Below are positions 21,134-32,215 of a stretch of 64,000 nucleotides of DNA, in pieces. The notes under the pieces were generated by a model. It did no database searches. It was not told where the DNA came from and was given only the letters and a program-made list of their open reading frames with translations. This stretch comes from Paratinospora sagittata (lineage: Eukaryota > Streptophyta > Magnoliopsida > Ranunculales > Menispermaceae): positions 31,864,316 to 31,928,315 of the forward strand of contig CM069606.1 in NCBI GenBank assembly GCA_035771175.1, read 5' to 3'. Position 1 is the first letter of the stretch. Every line of letters starts with the position of its first letter. The position numbers and the translations under genes are program-made.

Positions 21134-24100
21134 AAGGTGCTAATGGGAAACAACATGGCGTGCAAGGTTGCCAGAATTGGTATAGTTGTTGTCAAGATGT
21201 TTGATGGATCAGTATGAATCCTAAAAGAGGTTAGACATGTTCCTGACTTGAAGAGGAACTTAATCTCACTTGGGACACTTGATGATGGAGGGTACTCCTT
21301 CAAGTCTCAAGATGGACAGTTGAGAATTTCCAAGGGAGCCTTGGTTGTGATGAAGGGAGAAAAGAGGATTGGCCTCTATATTCTTCTTGGCAACATAAAG
21401 ATTGGATCCTCAAATGCAGTGATCAGATCATACTCTGATAAAACAAAAATCTGGCACCAAAGATTAGGACACTTGAGTGATAAAGGCCTCAAGAATTGCA
21501 AAAATAGGGGATGCTAGGTGGAGACAATGTAAGTAAGCTTGAGTTTTGTGAGTCTTGCATCCTAGGGAAGCAACATAGGCTTGCATTCAAGGTTGTTGTA
21601 CATAGAACAAAGGGCATTCTTGATTATGTCCATTCAGACCTTTGGGGGCAGGCTAAGGTGCCATCACATGGAGGTAACAACTACTTCTTGTCTTTAATAA
21701 ATGATTCCTCTAGAAAAGTTTGGGTTTATTTGCTGAAAACTAAAGATGACACCATTAGAAAATTTAAGGAATGGAAAACTTTAGTTGAAAACCAAACAAG
21801 TAAGAAGTTGAAGGCCCTTAGAACTGATAATGGCCCATAATTCATTAATGAAGAATTCGATTCCCAATGTAAGAATAGTGGCATCCTTAGACATAGGGCT
21901 GTTAGGAAAACTCTCCAACAAAATGGCCTGGCTGAAAGAATGAATAAGACACTTCTTGATAGAGTTAGGTGCATGTTGTATGGATCAGGTTTGTGGAAAT
22001 TCTTTTGGGGTGAAGCTGTCAAAACAACTTGTTATTTGATAAATAGGATTCCCTCTAGTGCCATAGGTTTTAAAACACCTGAGGAAATGTGGAGTGGAAG
22101 ACCACCTAGCTATAAACACCTTAGAGTTTTTGGATGTATAGCTTTTGCTCATCAAAGTGAAGGAAAGCTAGAACCTAGAGCTGTAAAAAGAGTTTTTTTA
22201 GGTTACCCAAATGGTGTTAAATGATACAAATTGTGGATTAAAGACTCTCCAGAGGTTAAGATGATCATAAGCCGTGATGTTACTTTTAATGAACATGAAA
22301 TGTTTTCTTCTATAGCTAATGATGCAGGACATGCTAGTGAGGTTAGTAAGAATGAATAAGGAAAGGTTGTTACAAATAACAAGTATTTTGAGTTTGAGGT
22401 AGAGCCTCAGAGTGGAACAACTCATGATCATCAACATGATGATGGTACATCATCAGAAATGCCAGAGAATGAACCAGTTCAACAAGATCAAACACACTTT
22501 AATGAAAGTGTAGAATCTAAAAATCAGTATCAGTTGACAAGAGATAGAGTGAGAAGAAATACCAGGCTACCTGATAGATTTGGCTATGCAGACCTGATTG
22601 TTTATGCTCTAATAACAACTCTAGACTATGAAGAAAGTGAGCTAATGACATATACAAAGGCCATACATAGCAAAGATTCTGAAAAATGGCTTGTTGCCAT
22701 GACAGAGGAGTTTGAGTCACTTCAAATAAACCAAACTTGGGAGTTGGTTGAGAGGAAGGGAAACCAGAAACTTGTTACTTGCATATGGATCTTCAAGAGA
22801 AAGGAAGGTGTCTCCAAGGCAGAACTAGTTAGATACAAGGCAAGGTTGGTAGGTAGAGGATATACTCAAAGAGAAGGCATAGATTATAATGAAGTCTTTT
22901 CACCTATAGTCAAGCACACCTCCATAAGAATCCTAATGGCCTTAGTGTCCAAGCTTGATTGGGAATTGGAGCAGCTTGATGTTAAAACAACTTTTCTACA
23001 TGGAGAATTAGAAGAAAAAATAATTATGGCACAACCAGAAGGGTTCAAAGTTCCTGGAAAAGAACATATGGTTTGTCTCTTGAAAAAATCTTTATATGAA
23101 CTCAAACAGTCTCCAAGACATTGGTATAAAAGATTTGATACATTTATACTTAAAGTTGGTTTTAAGAGGAACAACTATGATGGTTGTTTCTACTTTAAGG
23201 ATTTGGGGACAAATTTGAAAATGTTCTTACTAATCTATGTGGATGATATGTTATTGGCATGTAGAGATATGAAGGAAATTCAGAAGAAGAAAGACCTCCT
23301 AAAATCTGAATTTGATATGAAAGATCTTGGCTCAGCTAGGAAGATCTTTAGGATGGAAATATTAAGGAACAGGAAAAGGGGTTCTCTATTTCTGTCACAA
23401 AAGAGTTACCTAGAAAAGGTAATACAAAGGTTCTTCATGAGAGATGCAAAATCAGTAAGTGTTCCTTTGGCTACCCACTTCAGATTGTCAGCAACACAAT
23501 GTCCAAGCAACAACGAACAGAAGAAGGATATGGAAATGGTTCCATATGCAAATTCCATAAGATCACTCATGTATGCCATGGTGTGTACAAGACCAGACTT
23601 AGCTCAAGCTGTGAGTGTTCTCAGCAGGTTTATGGCAAACCCAGGAAGAGAACACTGGAATGGAGTTAAGTGGCTTCTTAGATATGTTAAAGGATCACTT
23701 GAAATGGGACTGAATTTTGGTTTAAATGTTGGTAATGGTGAACTAACAGGTTTTGTAGATTCAAATTTTGCAGGAGATTTAGACAAGAGAAGATCAGCCA
23801 CATACTATGTCTTTACATTGTGTGGAGGTCCTATCAGCTGGAAATCTTACTTGCAAGCCATTGTAGCCTTGTCAACCACCGAGGCAGAGTATATTGCTGC
23901 TACAGAAGCTATGAAGGAAGCTTTATGGTTAAAGGGATACTCAAGGAGTTGGAGATGTTGTACTATTTTGTGATAACCAAGGAGCAATCCAATTATGCAA
24001 GAATCTGGTATTCCATGAAAGGACCAAGCATGTGGATGTGAGGTTTCACTTCATTAGAGAAGTGGTAAATTCTGGGTTGGTGAAGCTTGAGAAGGTACAT

Positions 24101-24190
24101 ACAGATGACAACCCTACGGACATGGCAACTAAAGTGTTATCATTGAGCAAGTTCATACATTGTCTGAGCTTGTTACAAATGATACAATGA
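21134..24190 (+). pseudogene. pol: copia-B integrase, reverse transcriptase and RNase H
   Basis: Integrase has the HHCC zinc-binding part (WHQRLGHLSDKGL; CESCILGKQHR) and catalytic residues in VHSDLWG, LRTDNG and NGLAERMNK. A stop follows LRTDNGP at 21838, and frame changes fall near 21515 and 21925. RT is open from 22459 to 23973 (504 codons), with FSPIVKHTSIRILMAL, QLDVKTTFLHG and catalytic LLIYVDDMLLA (YVDD at 23236-23247), running into RNase H (FVDSNFAGDLDKRRS; STTEAEYIAATEA). A frameshift near 23935 moves the final RNase H part to another frame (CDNQGAIQLCKN, TDMATKVL), ending at the stop at 24188-24190. The open RT/RNase H is the best preserved pol segment in the window. Confidence 0.9.
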
Positions 24191-24260
24191 TGCCGATGAA
24201 CTGTGGCAGTAATGATTTGTGTAACAATCTTTTATTGAGTTTAGAGCCAAGGTGGAGAAT

Positions 24261-24687
24261 TGTGAAGTAGTATGGTTCAAAACTCAGGAAAGAGAGAAAC
24301 TAAGAGTTAGTTAAATCTGTTATAAAGTAACAACTGCAACAACTAATAAAAAAGAGCAGGTTGTTATTAGAGTTGTTAGGAAGTTAAAACATATTTGAGG
24401 TTCTTGGAGAAATTGTTGTTAGCTGGTATATATAGGAGAGTTCTGTAATAGGTTAAGACATAGTTTTGATTACCATTCTAGCTAGTTATTAGCTGTGTAA
24501 AGTTCTCCAAGAACAAATTTTATTGTAACTCTGTAAATCTTCATCTCTTTCATGGTGGATTGACAACAAGTGTTGCCCAAGGATATAGGTTTCACAAATT
24601 GTGAAACTGAACCTTATAAACCTGTGTGTGTTTGGATTGTTCTTTTCTTTCTTGTTTCCATTGCATTCTGCTCATTCGATTTCAACG
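24261..24687 (+). repeat. 3' LTR of copia-B
   Basis: Pairs with 16861-17287. It starts TGTGAAGTAGTATGG directly after the polypurine tract and ends ...TTTCAACG, so the terminal CA has become CG. Confidence 0.92.
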
Positions 24688-24692
24688 GGGTC

Positions 24693-26051
24693 GATTTAAG
24701 GCATTCGTACCAAACTCTTGGAGCTTGTTTCAACCCAGATAGAGCACGTTGAAAAAGACAAACATGGTCTGGTCGAGACTTGTCTTCAAACCCCTCAGGT
24801 TGCATCATATACACTAGCTTAGTTAGAGAACCATTTAGAAATGCATTGTTAACATCTAACTGATGCACTGGCCAATGGTTAATGACTTATAAAGCAAGTA
24901 AAACTTGAACCATAGATGCCTTAGCTACTTGGCTAAAAGTTTATCCAAAATCAATCTCGGGTGTTTGAGGAAAACCTTTAGCAACCAATAGAGCTTTATA
25001 CCGGTGTATAGACCCATCATTATTGTATTTATTTTGAAAACCCACTTATTACCGATAATATTCTAATCTGAGTTGCAAGGTACAAGAGTCCAGGTGTTGT
25101 TAGACAACAAAGCTTGATACTCAGCCTCCATAGCCAGCTTCCACTCATTATATTTGAGATCCTCTTTGACAGATATCGATTCTATTGAAAAAGTAGCACT
25201 ATCTGTAACAGAAATGACAAGGGCCTTGAGTTTAAAGATCCCATTCTTTGGAGGAGTATCACTATCTGTTGTAGAAATGACAAGGGCCTTGGGTTTAAAG
25301 ATCCCATTCTTTGATCTAGTGATCATTGGATGACTTGGTAAAGGATGAGGATTATTGTTGGGCTTTTGAATGTGGTCTGTGGGAATCGATATACGACTAG
25401 GATTATTAGGTATAAGAAAAACATCTGACATATCATGGGCTGATGAAAAACCAGGTAATGTGGCTGAATTTGGTGTAGGTTGAATTATAGTAGATGATAG
25501 TGATGATGTGTTAGGACTAGGTAAATGAACTACTAAATGTGGTGTGGTAGTTTTTGTAACAGCAGAAGAGGGTAAAAACAAATATTGATAGGGGAATTTA
25601 GTTTCATTGAAAATATTATTATTGGAAATGTATAACCGACTTGTTAGACTTAGACACATATAGCCTTTGTGTGAGGAGCTATCCAAGGAAAATGCACTCC
25701 ATTGAATGAAACCCAAACTTATGCTTCTGGTAAGATCGGATGCTGGGGAAACATGAACATTCAAAACATATGAGATGCTTGTAATTTGGTGGTGATCCAT
25801 CCTAGTAAAAGCTGATCTTGACTTGTCCATTCCTCATACGCTGGGTTCAACCTTTCTTCTCCACCTGATGAGATCATCATTGGTGGACAAGTCTTGGTTC
25901 CAAAGATGAAACCATCTAATTTGTGTCCTTTGATAATTGAAAGCGCCATAGACTGCCACAATAAATAGTTGTTTCTATCTAACTTGATGGACATTGGCTG
26001 TCCAAGATTTCCTCCAAAGACATGGTGAGATGTAGACCTCTCTTGCAGCAT
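24693..26051 (-). pseudogene. copia-A gag start fused to integrase tail and RT N-terminus
   Basis: From 26051 downward: a gag start (LDRNNYLLWQSMALSIIKGHK and EWTSQDQLLLGWI), then at about 25790-25740 a jump straight to the integrase C-terminal region (SHKGYMCLSLTSRLYIS, FNETKFPYQ), a Pro/Ser/Thr-rich linker, and the RT N-terminus (EWKLAMEAEYQALLSNNTW; HQLDVNNAFLNG; SGLKQAPRVWYE). The C-terminal half of gag, protease and the integrase core are deleted. A 63-bp tandem duplication (about 25193-25317) repeats KNGIFKPKALVIS in the linker. The RT continues at 16855 beyond copia-B. Confidence 0.85.
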
Positions 26052-26100
26052 GTGAGAAGAGCTTTGTGAAAAAGGGGCAGCTATTGGCGCTCGCCTTTCA

Positions 26101-26114
26101 CAGCTCTGATACCA
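26101..26114 (-). other. Primer-binding site of copia-A
   Basis: TGGTATCAGAGCTG on the minus strand lies directly at the inner end of the 5' LTR. Confidence 0.88.
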
Positions 26115-26379
26115 TATGCGAATTACTTCTCAGCTTAGAGAACTCCTGAGTGAGAGATCTTGTATTTATAGAAGATCAAATGTACATGTGTCACTCGATG
26201 ATTGGTGGATGGCAAAAAAGAATTTGACTACTCTCTTCACAGATTAACAACCTTGATAACTGTCTATGCTAGGTCTAAAACTCTTTAGGGCACTCTACTT
26301 CACAAACAAAACTAACTCTTTTTACGTGCTGTTATAACAATTAATATCTTCACACGAAAACTAATGGCCTTTTCTTGCA
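26115..26379 (-). repeat. 5' LTR of copia-A
   Basis: Pairs with 15541-15803 and is followed by the ACTTT target duplication at 26380-26384. Confidence 0.9.
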
Positions 26380-26385
26380 ACTTTC

Positions 26386-26506
26386 AACACTCACTTTGGG
26401 CACTATGCCCAATGTGAGTAATTGGGTAGCTTCAAATCACACACCAATGTGTGATTCGAGGCTACCCAACTACTCCATTAGGTGCATAGTGCCCAAAGTT
26501 AATGTT
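26386..26506. repeat. Long hairpin, about 58-base arms with a 4-base loop (MITE- or MIRNA-like)
   Basis: The arm from AACACTCACTTTGGGC to AAATCACACA pairs with the arm starting TGTGTGATTCGAGG and ending AAAGTTAATGTT, close to 90% complementary with only small bulges. It begins 2 bases after the copia-A target duplication. The inner stem shares CTCGAATCAC with the hairpin at 28486-28557. It could be a small fold-back element or a young microRNA precursor; expression cannot be judged from sequence. Confidence 0.8.
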
Positions 26507-26549
26507 AAAAGTATGTTTTGAAGCAAAGCTCTAATAATATATATTATAA

Positions 26550-26826
26550 GGGCTCTTTGATATGTGGGATAAGAAATAATTATTTTTATGAGATTGATAA
26601 GATAAGATTAAACAATTAAAAAATAAAAATAAAAATAAAAATGCAAAACCTATTACAACGGGATAAAAATAATTTTTCCCCTTTTGATCATCACTATTTT
26701 ATCGCATTACAATAGGATAGAAATGAGGATGAGATTATTTTTTATTCCATCCGGGTTAACAACCAAACATGAGTTTAAGGCTAAAAAATATTCTATCCCA
26801 TCTAATTTCGTACACCAAACGAGCCC
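26550..26826. mobile_element. Tourist-like MITE (PIF/Harbinger type)
   Basis: A 277-bp AT-rich element bounded by GGGCTC...GAGCCC inverted termini (GGGCTCTTTGATATG and, from the other end, GGGCTCGTTTGGTG) with subterminal GGGATA on both sides. It is flanked by TAA at 26547-26549 and 26827-26829, as in PIF/Harbinger-derived MITEs. It has no coding capacity. Confidence 0.75.
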
Positions 26827-26829
26827 TAA

Positions 26830-27569
26830 GTGTTGAGTGCTTTATATTTAAAGATTTGACCCATCAGAGGATTGAAAACCTAATTAAACCTAATTAACCG
26901 AACTCCTGATGTTTTGATCGTCATCAGATTTCACTCACGTCTACTGCAAGTATTCCTAGCTAAGGTATACTGCATATTTATTATCACCTCTACTGCATAC
27001 CACCAATTAATTTCAGTTGTAGTAATCTTTAATGTAAAATAAAGAATAGAAGTTGCATTCCCGGGCCGGCCACTATCTATAATATCTACATTAATATTCT
27101 CTCAAACTTTATTAGTACGACAAATGTCATTTGTACAATCTTGTACATGGGCCACCTTCTCCACTAGCTAGTTTCATTTTAATAAAGAGGAAAGAAGATT
27201 GCAAGACATTGATTTTTGAAACAATGAAATTAAGAAAGTATTCCTTGTACCAATCATGTATATGCATGCGTTATATATATACATTATATGGAACAAAATA
27301 ATTAATTACAGTAAACTAATATAGACATGGGTTGACACAATCATATTCCATTGGCATGCTTTTTTATTATTTTGATTTATAAACTAAAAGGCAAGAATAT
27401 CTTTTTATTTTATAATCTAAAAAATAAGAGGCTTCATTAATAATTGCTTATGCTGGTAAGTGGATTCATTTTTCGTGTGGTTAGGAAGATCGATTATTAG
27501 TTTATAGAGTGCACCGTCCAACGGGATGTACTACTCGATTATTTAAAAATAAACAAACAAACAAACCAA
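26830..27569. other. AT-rich intergenic DNA
   Basis: No gene or classifiable repeat was recognised. An (ACAA)n run at about 27551-27566 abuts the SINE that follows. Confidence 0.5.
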
Positions 27570-27722
27570 AGAGGTGTTAACCAAGTGATTGAGATGTTAC
27601 GAGTTCGAGCTTTGTTTGCTTATACCCCTCAAAGGTATGAGCCCGAACGAAAATTTTTTCAGGGTTTTAGGGGGCCGCACAAACTGGCCTATATACCTAA
27701 ATTTAAAAAAAAAATAAAAAAC
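27570..27722 (+). mobile_element. tRNA-derived SINE
   Basis: An A-box-like GGTGTTAACCAAGTGATTG and a B-box-like CGAGTTCGAGC about 32 bases later match an internal pol III promoter. A short body follows and ends in an A-rich tail at 27700-27722. The total of about 150 bp suits a plant SINE. It lacks the cloverleaf pairing of a real tRNA gene. Confidence 0.6.
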
Positions 27723-28485
27723 CAATAATAATTATAATCCAATCATTAAATAGATCTAGGTTTCAGACCAATTAGCTTACTTTGTATCACAGCCCAATAT
27801 TAACAGCTATCTAATACATGGATTTGAAACTTTAACCAATTTCATTATTAGACAATGAGTATAAATAAAATAAAATAAAATAAACTTTTAGGGACATTTA
27901 TGAATACTGCTTTATCTAGCAAATTGAGTTTGGTAGCTATTTGTATTTAGCTACCAAACTAAGGATTGCTCCTATATTAATTGGTACACATTTTTAATAT
28001 TCATTTTTAGCACACAACTCATTATATATCTTGAATGCCCTCAAATCATGTATAAAGAGCATAATTGAAGAGAATCTAACATACATGATGGCTTGTGTAC
28101 CAAAAATTATTGCTGAAAGCATGTACATTAATCAATTTCAACTTCTTGATCAAGAAAGAAACTACTCTTTTCACCCACTAATTTTAGATCTTTTTAAAAT
28201 TTTTTTACATGAAGTAACAAAACATCACTTTTAAAAATTTACCTATCTTTGATCCCCATTAATTAGCCAAGCATGCATGCATGGTCCAAATTAATGATCT
28301 GTAGAGATAAAAGCATGTTGTGTTATACAAATTTTTTACTATTTTGTTATTCTAAAGCAATAAAGATATGTTTTTCCTTCTTAATTCTCTCTCGTACATA
28401 CAAACAATGGTTCTCAAAATTTAAAATTTATTTCTTGAGATGTTAGCAAGGAAAATACTTTAGAAACACGCTTTGTTGACCTTGC
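27723..28485. other. AT-rich intergenic DNA with a perfect 13-bp hairpin
   Basis: No gene was recognised. AGTTTGGTAGCTA (27927-27939) pairs perfectly with TAGCTACCAAACT (27948-27960) across an 8-base loop. The open frame at 28031-28234 shows no family features. Confidence 0.5.
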
Positions 28486-28557
28486 CCTTGAGAGTTGTTG
28501 AATTGCCTCGAATTACGTATCAACACGTGATTCGAGATGGTCCAACAACTCTCAAGG
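28486..28557. repeat. Hairpin, 33-base arms, related core to 26386-26506
   Basis: CCTTGAGAGTTGTTG and TCGAAT in the left arm pair with the right arm ending CAACAACTCTCAAGG, interrupted by a mismatched block of about 6 bases, with a 6-base loop. The inner CTCGAATCAC is shared with the larger hairpin 2 kb away, suggesting a common family. Confidence 0.7.
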
Positions 28558-28609
28558 AAAAATTACCGCTTTTTCTTCACAAAGTTCCGTCTCACTTTCA
28601 TTCTGAGCT

Positions 28610-29449
28610 CAAATCATCCCACGTAGTCTTGAACACCTTCTTGTCTTTTCTTTTGGAGTTGAAGTTCATTTTCTTCTTAGAAAAGAGTTGAAGTTTCTTT
28701 TCTTCTTGTTTGAATATTCGCTCTTTACGTAACCGAGTTTGTTGCACCCAAAGTAAAATAATTCACTCGGCTTTGTTCTAAACTTCTTTCTTTTGTGAAA
28801 CTTGAAATTAAAATTGATTTTTTCTTTCTTCTTTTCTAGTTGAATGTGCTTTCTATTAGACATATCCACTTCTTCATCGGTTGATTCACCTTCCAATGAA
28901 GTTTCTTTGGTCTCCTCATTTACGTTCAAGGCCAAGTCATTTGATCTTGTTATTCTCATTTGGTGCGATTTCATCTTGATATCTCAACTCGACCTCGTGC
29001 ACCATAAGCGAACCACATAGCTCATCGTAAGTATATATATTCATCAAGGTTTTTTGCTTATTCAATCGCTGACTTTGACTTGCTTCGTTCCTTCGTGTGC
29101 CACTTCGAGCTTGTCCCAAATATCTTTGGCTACACGTACTAACTCAATTGAATTCAATTGTCGACAAGCTACAAAATAAAATATTGATGGCTTGGTCATT
29201 TAGTTGTTCACGTTTCTTTTCATTTGAAAGCCAATCTTTTCTTTCCTTGAGCAATGTAACACCGTTCTCAACATTTGTAGGAGGCTCATTTCCATTTGTT
29301 ACAACTTCCCATAATTCTACATCTTGGGCTCTCAAATAGAACTTCATTCTTGTTTTCCAATGAAGATAGTGATCTCCTTCAAATAACGATGGTCGGTAAG
29401 TGGATGGACCTTCCTTAAATAGATGCTTAGCGCTATCATTTCCTGTCAT
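28610..29449 (-). pseudogene. gag: SIRE-like gag, N-terminal half with degenerate zinc knuckle
   Basis: From 29449: ATG, then STYRPSLFEGDHYLHWKTRM and LRAQDVELWEVV (copia gag, UBN2-like), later YTYDELCGSLMVHEVEL, a charged linker, and a knuckle region FGCNKLGYVKSEYSN in which the expected first Cys, the His and the last Cys are Tyr, each one transition away. VFKTTWDDLSSE follows near 28620, then stops. Frame changes fall near 29140, 29080 and 28670. The coiled-coil half of the same gag lies at 32823-33465. Confidence 0.8.
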
Positions 29450-29489
29450 TTCTCAAAGAAATTGTTAAATAACTTTAAGGCGAAAACCC

Positions 29490-29501
29490 GCTCTGATACC
29501 A
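29490..29501 (-). other. Primer-binding site of the SIRE-like element
   Basis: TGGTATCAGAGC on the minus strand lies 2 bases after the LTR end and fixes the gag half at 29449 as downstream of this LTR. Confidence 0.88.
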
Positions 29502-29503
29502 CT

Positions 29504-30995
29504 TGGTGGCCTAGATTATAGTCCAAGAGGGGGGTGAATTGGACTTAGCAGATTTTTGAGAAACCTTAAACAACAATTATGACAAAGATAAACGCAAAGT
29601 AAAGTGCAAGGAAAATAAATGATAGACACAACGATTTATAGTAGTTTGGCTTACTCAAAGCCTACCTCCATTACTTGACCTCCCCGGTCAAAATTTCTCA
29701 AAATCCACTAACCTTGATCCAACTTATGGGTGTGGATCAAACCGTTACAAACATTATTTTTCGATTAGGAAAACTTTTTCAATTGGCTAACCAGCCAATC
29801 CAAAATGCATCAAATGATTACAATGATAAGGAGAGTATTCTTACCAAACAACTTTCAAAGAGTATACAAATTGAAATAAATACCTTCCATGAGTAAATTA
29901 GCCAAAGAATGTAAAGATGAAGTGCAAACTAATGAAAAATGAAGGTTCTCTTGGGATTTTGATTTGATAATAATAAAGTTGAAGCTTGAAATCAAAAACC
30001 CTTTCGATCACTTGAAATCTCTTGAGCTATTTCTTCTCAAAGATGAAGATTAATAACACCTGGGATTTCTTCAAAGTGATTAATAACTTGAAAATATCAC
30101 TTGAAAGCTTAATCAAATCACAAGTAGACTTGAGAAAGTTTCTTCTCAAAGATGAATTTTAAAAGCTTTTGAAAACTTGTTTTTTTTTTTGCAAAGATGT
30201 GGAGAACCAAATGATGTGCACAAGTTTCAAATTTTTGCTCTTGTTGAGCCAAAACATGTATTTATAGAAAATATCCCAAAAAAGTAGGAAGCTCGTTTTC
30301 ATAAAGTGGAAACTTGTTTCTTTTCAAAATGGTAAAGAAATCACATTCTGCCAACTTTTACGAAAACGCGTTTATGCTCAAATTTCATCATTCTGCCCAA
30401 TTTTTTATGAAACATGTTTCTTGAAGGGAAACGTGTTTCTGCTCTTGACTATATAAACTTGTTTTTTGGACAATCAGGTGGAAACACGTTCCTGTGAGGA
30501 AAAAATGTGTTTGCCCTTTTAAAGTGAAAACTCACTTATGGCCAGTGGAAACGCGTTTTTACCTGTCCAATTAGTAGAAACTTGATTTTTCTTAAAAAAT
30601 TCAAGTTCAAAATATGTTCTTTTGATAAACCAACATTAATCACATTTTAATACACTTAAAATCAATCGAATCAAAATACTTTCGAGGTTTATAACAGAAG
30701 TTGAAAAAATTTGATCAACATGCTAAAGTTTGAATTGCATGGAAAAACAGTTGATTTTTTAAAGCAATGATGATTTGAAAACATTTTAAAATATGTGCAA
30801 GACTTTAGCTGAGACAATTGGAAAGTAATTAACAACCCTAATTGAATCTAAGAAAATACATAAGAATTTACAATTTGTTCTTCGTGCTTTGATTCACTTT
30901 GAGCTTTGACTTTGACTTTTCAAATGACTTTTATGATTTGATCATTGTGGCACTGAAACAACTTAGTCTGCATGTTGCGGGTCATTACACCAACA
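29504..30995 (-). repeat. Single internal LTR of the SIRE-like element
   Basis: 1492 bp, TGTTGGTGTAATGACC...GGCCACCA on the minus strand, with CCAATTCACCCCCCTC near the end as in SIRE-type LTRs. It has a polypurine tract on one side and a primer site on the other, so it acts as both 3' and 5' LTR. It contains repeated GAAAC(A/G)CGTTT-like blocks at 30300-30600. Confidence 0.8.
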
Positions 30996-31012
30996 ATCTC
31001 CCATTTTTTTTT
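30996..31012 (-). other. Polypurine tract next to the SIRE-like LTR
   Basis: On the minus strand AAAAAAAAATGGGAGAT ends exactly at the LTR's TG. This is the expected second-strand priming site, directly upstream of a 3' LTR. Confidence 0.8.
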
Positions 31013-31439
31013 ATGATTTCAAACAAATTCACTATTGGGCTAATTGAAACAATAAGCATGATAATATAAATGAGAATGCAAAGTGAATAGCAATCACGAA
31101 ATGCAACACAATATAGAATACAACATAGAACAATATAGCAAATACCAAGTTGTGATCAAAGAAAATTAGAATATCATATATCAAAGGATATCAACAAGTA
31201 TCAGAGTAACAAAACAACAAAAATATATACATGTGTATCAAAGATATCAAAAACCTATACATGTATGATTTACGAACAAAATAAACAAAAAGTGTACTAC
31301 TATTAAAAAAAATACCCCCAGACTTTATGTCCTCTCTTTACCTATCCGAACCCATCTTCAATCTCTTAATCTTTCTCCCCCTTTTGAAACATCAAAAAGA
31401 GGAATAGGCAACTAAGACGACAAAGTGGATGACAGCTGA

Positions 31440-32215
31440 GTAAGATATCTGAGGCCAAAGAAATGAGCATCAGGAGGTGAAGGGGTCATTATAACATCAG
31501 GATCTGAGATAAAAAAACAGTTGCGACAAAGGAGGTTGGTGACTGAATAAGTGGAGTAGAGTCTGCTAAATAGATCGTAGGAGTCATACTGCCATAGTTA
31601 ATAACTAGGTCACCACCAAGAGAATGAGGAGGAACTTGAGGAATCGCTTGTACTAGAGACAAAGTAAAATCGGGAACATGAACTCATGCAGCAACAGATG
31701 GACGCCCAACATGACCGAGATCTAAGGTAGGTGCAGGAGGATTAGCATATGGAACATTATCACTATGAACTAGTGATGCAGGTTGTTTGAATATCGGAGT
31801 GAAAGGACCAGCCTGATCATCACGGGGAAAGAAATCATCTGGTCCAAAAGTATAATCTCAATCAAACTGTCTCTGGTCTCCTGTGTCACCTCTGTCGACC
31901 AATGTCTACACCATCCCCCTGATCTCGATGAGTGACTGCTCCTGCGTCCGGATCCGTGTATCCATATCATCCATCTTCTTCTCCATTGAGGAGAAAGAAG
32001 AAACCTGTTACTATTTCATCTCCTGGAAGAGTTGAAAGAGGGATCCAAGGGTAATAGGTGCAGCTGATGATGATGCCTCTGTCTGTTGTGTTGCTGTTGA
32101 ATTAGAAGTAGGAGCATGTACTGGTGTTGGTGTAGGTTGTGGTGTAGGAGTTGTCTCAGGAACAAGCTCTAATATTCACACAAACCTAGGATATCCATTT
32201 GAAATGGATGATGAT
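31440..32215 (-). pseudogene. Accessory reading frame between pol and LTR of the SIRE-like element (C-terminal part)
   Basis: A nearly open frame with four stops encodes, in order, SNGYPRF, a Pro/Thr-rich run (TPTPQPTPTPVHAPTS), a helix likely to be coiled coil (SLFQLFQEMK; SMEKKMDDMDTRIRTQEQSL) and an acidic/aromatic tail (GPDDFFPRDDQ). SIRE-type elements are known to carry an extra frame here, once called env-like. No transmembrane segment or signal peptide is visible, so an envelope role is not supported. The layout also resembles the tail of the putative plant transposon protein family seen in gypsy-1. The N-terminal part is lost. Confidence 0.55.

Larger units (their letters stand above)
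16861..24687 (+). mobile_element. copia-B: full-length Ty1/copia element nested in copia-A
   Basis: Two 427-bp LTRs (16861-17287 and 24261-24687) are flanked by GGGTC at 16856-16860 and 24688-24692. In plus order: LTR, TGGTATCAGAGCC primer site at 17290, gag, protease, integrase, RT, RNase H, polypurine tract GGTGGAGAAT (24251-24260), LTR. A solo LTR at 18270-21128 splits protease from integrase. Without it the element is about 5 kb, a normal copia size. It is oriented opposite to its host element. Confidence 0.93.
15541..26379 (-). mobile_element. copia-A: internally deleted Ty1/copia element (host of copia-B)
   Basis: Two LTRs of about 263 bp (15541-15803 and 26115-26379) are flanked by a 5-bp duplication ACTTT (15536-15540 and 26380-26384). 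The TSD fits only if the LTR ends in TA rather than CA. In minus order: 5' LTR, primer-binding site, gag start, C-terminal integrase tail, RT, RNase H, polypurine tract, 3' LTR. Protease and integrase core are missing. Copia-B (16861-24687) splits the RT. Without it the element is about 3.0 kb. Confidence 0.9.

Noticed and set aside
31440..32215. Envelope-like gene of the SIRE-like element
   Set aside because: No signal peptide or membrane segment is visible; it is kept only as an accessory frame of unknown role.
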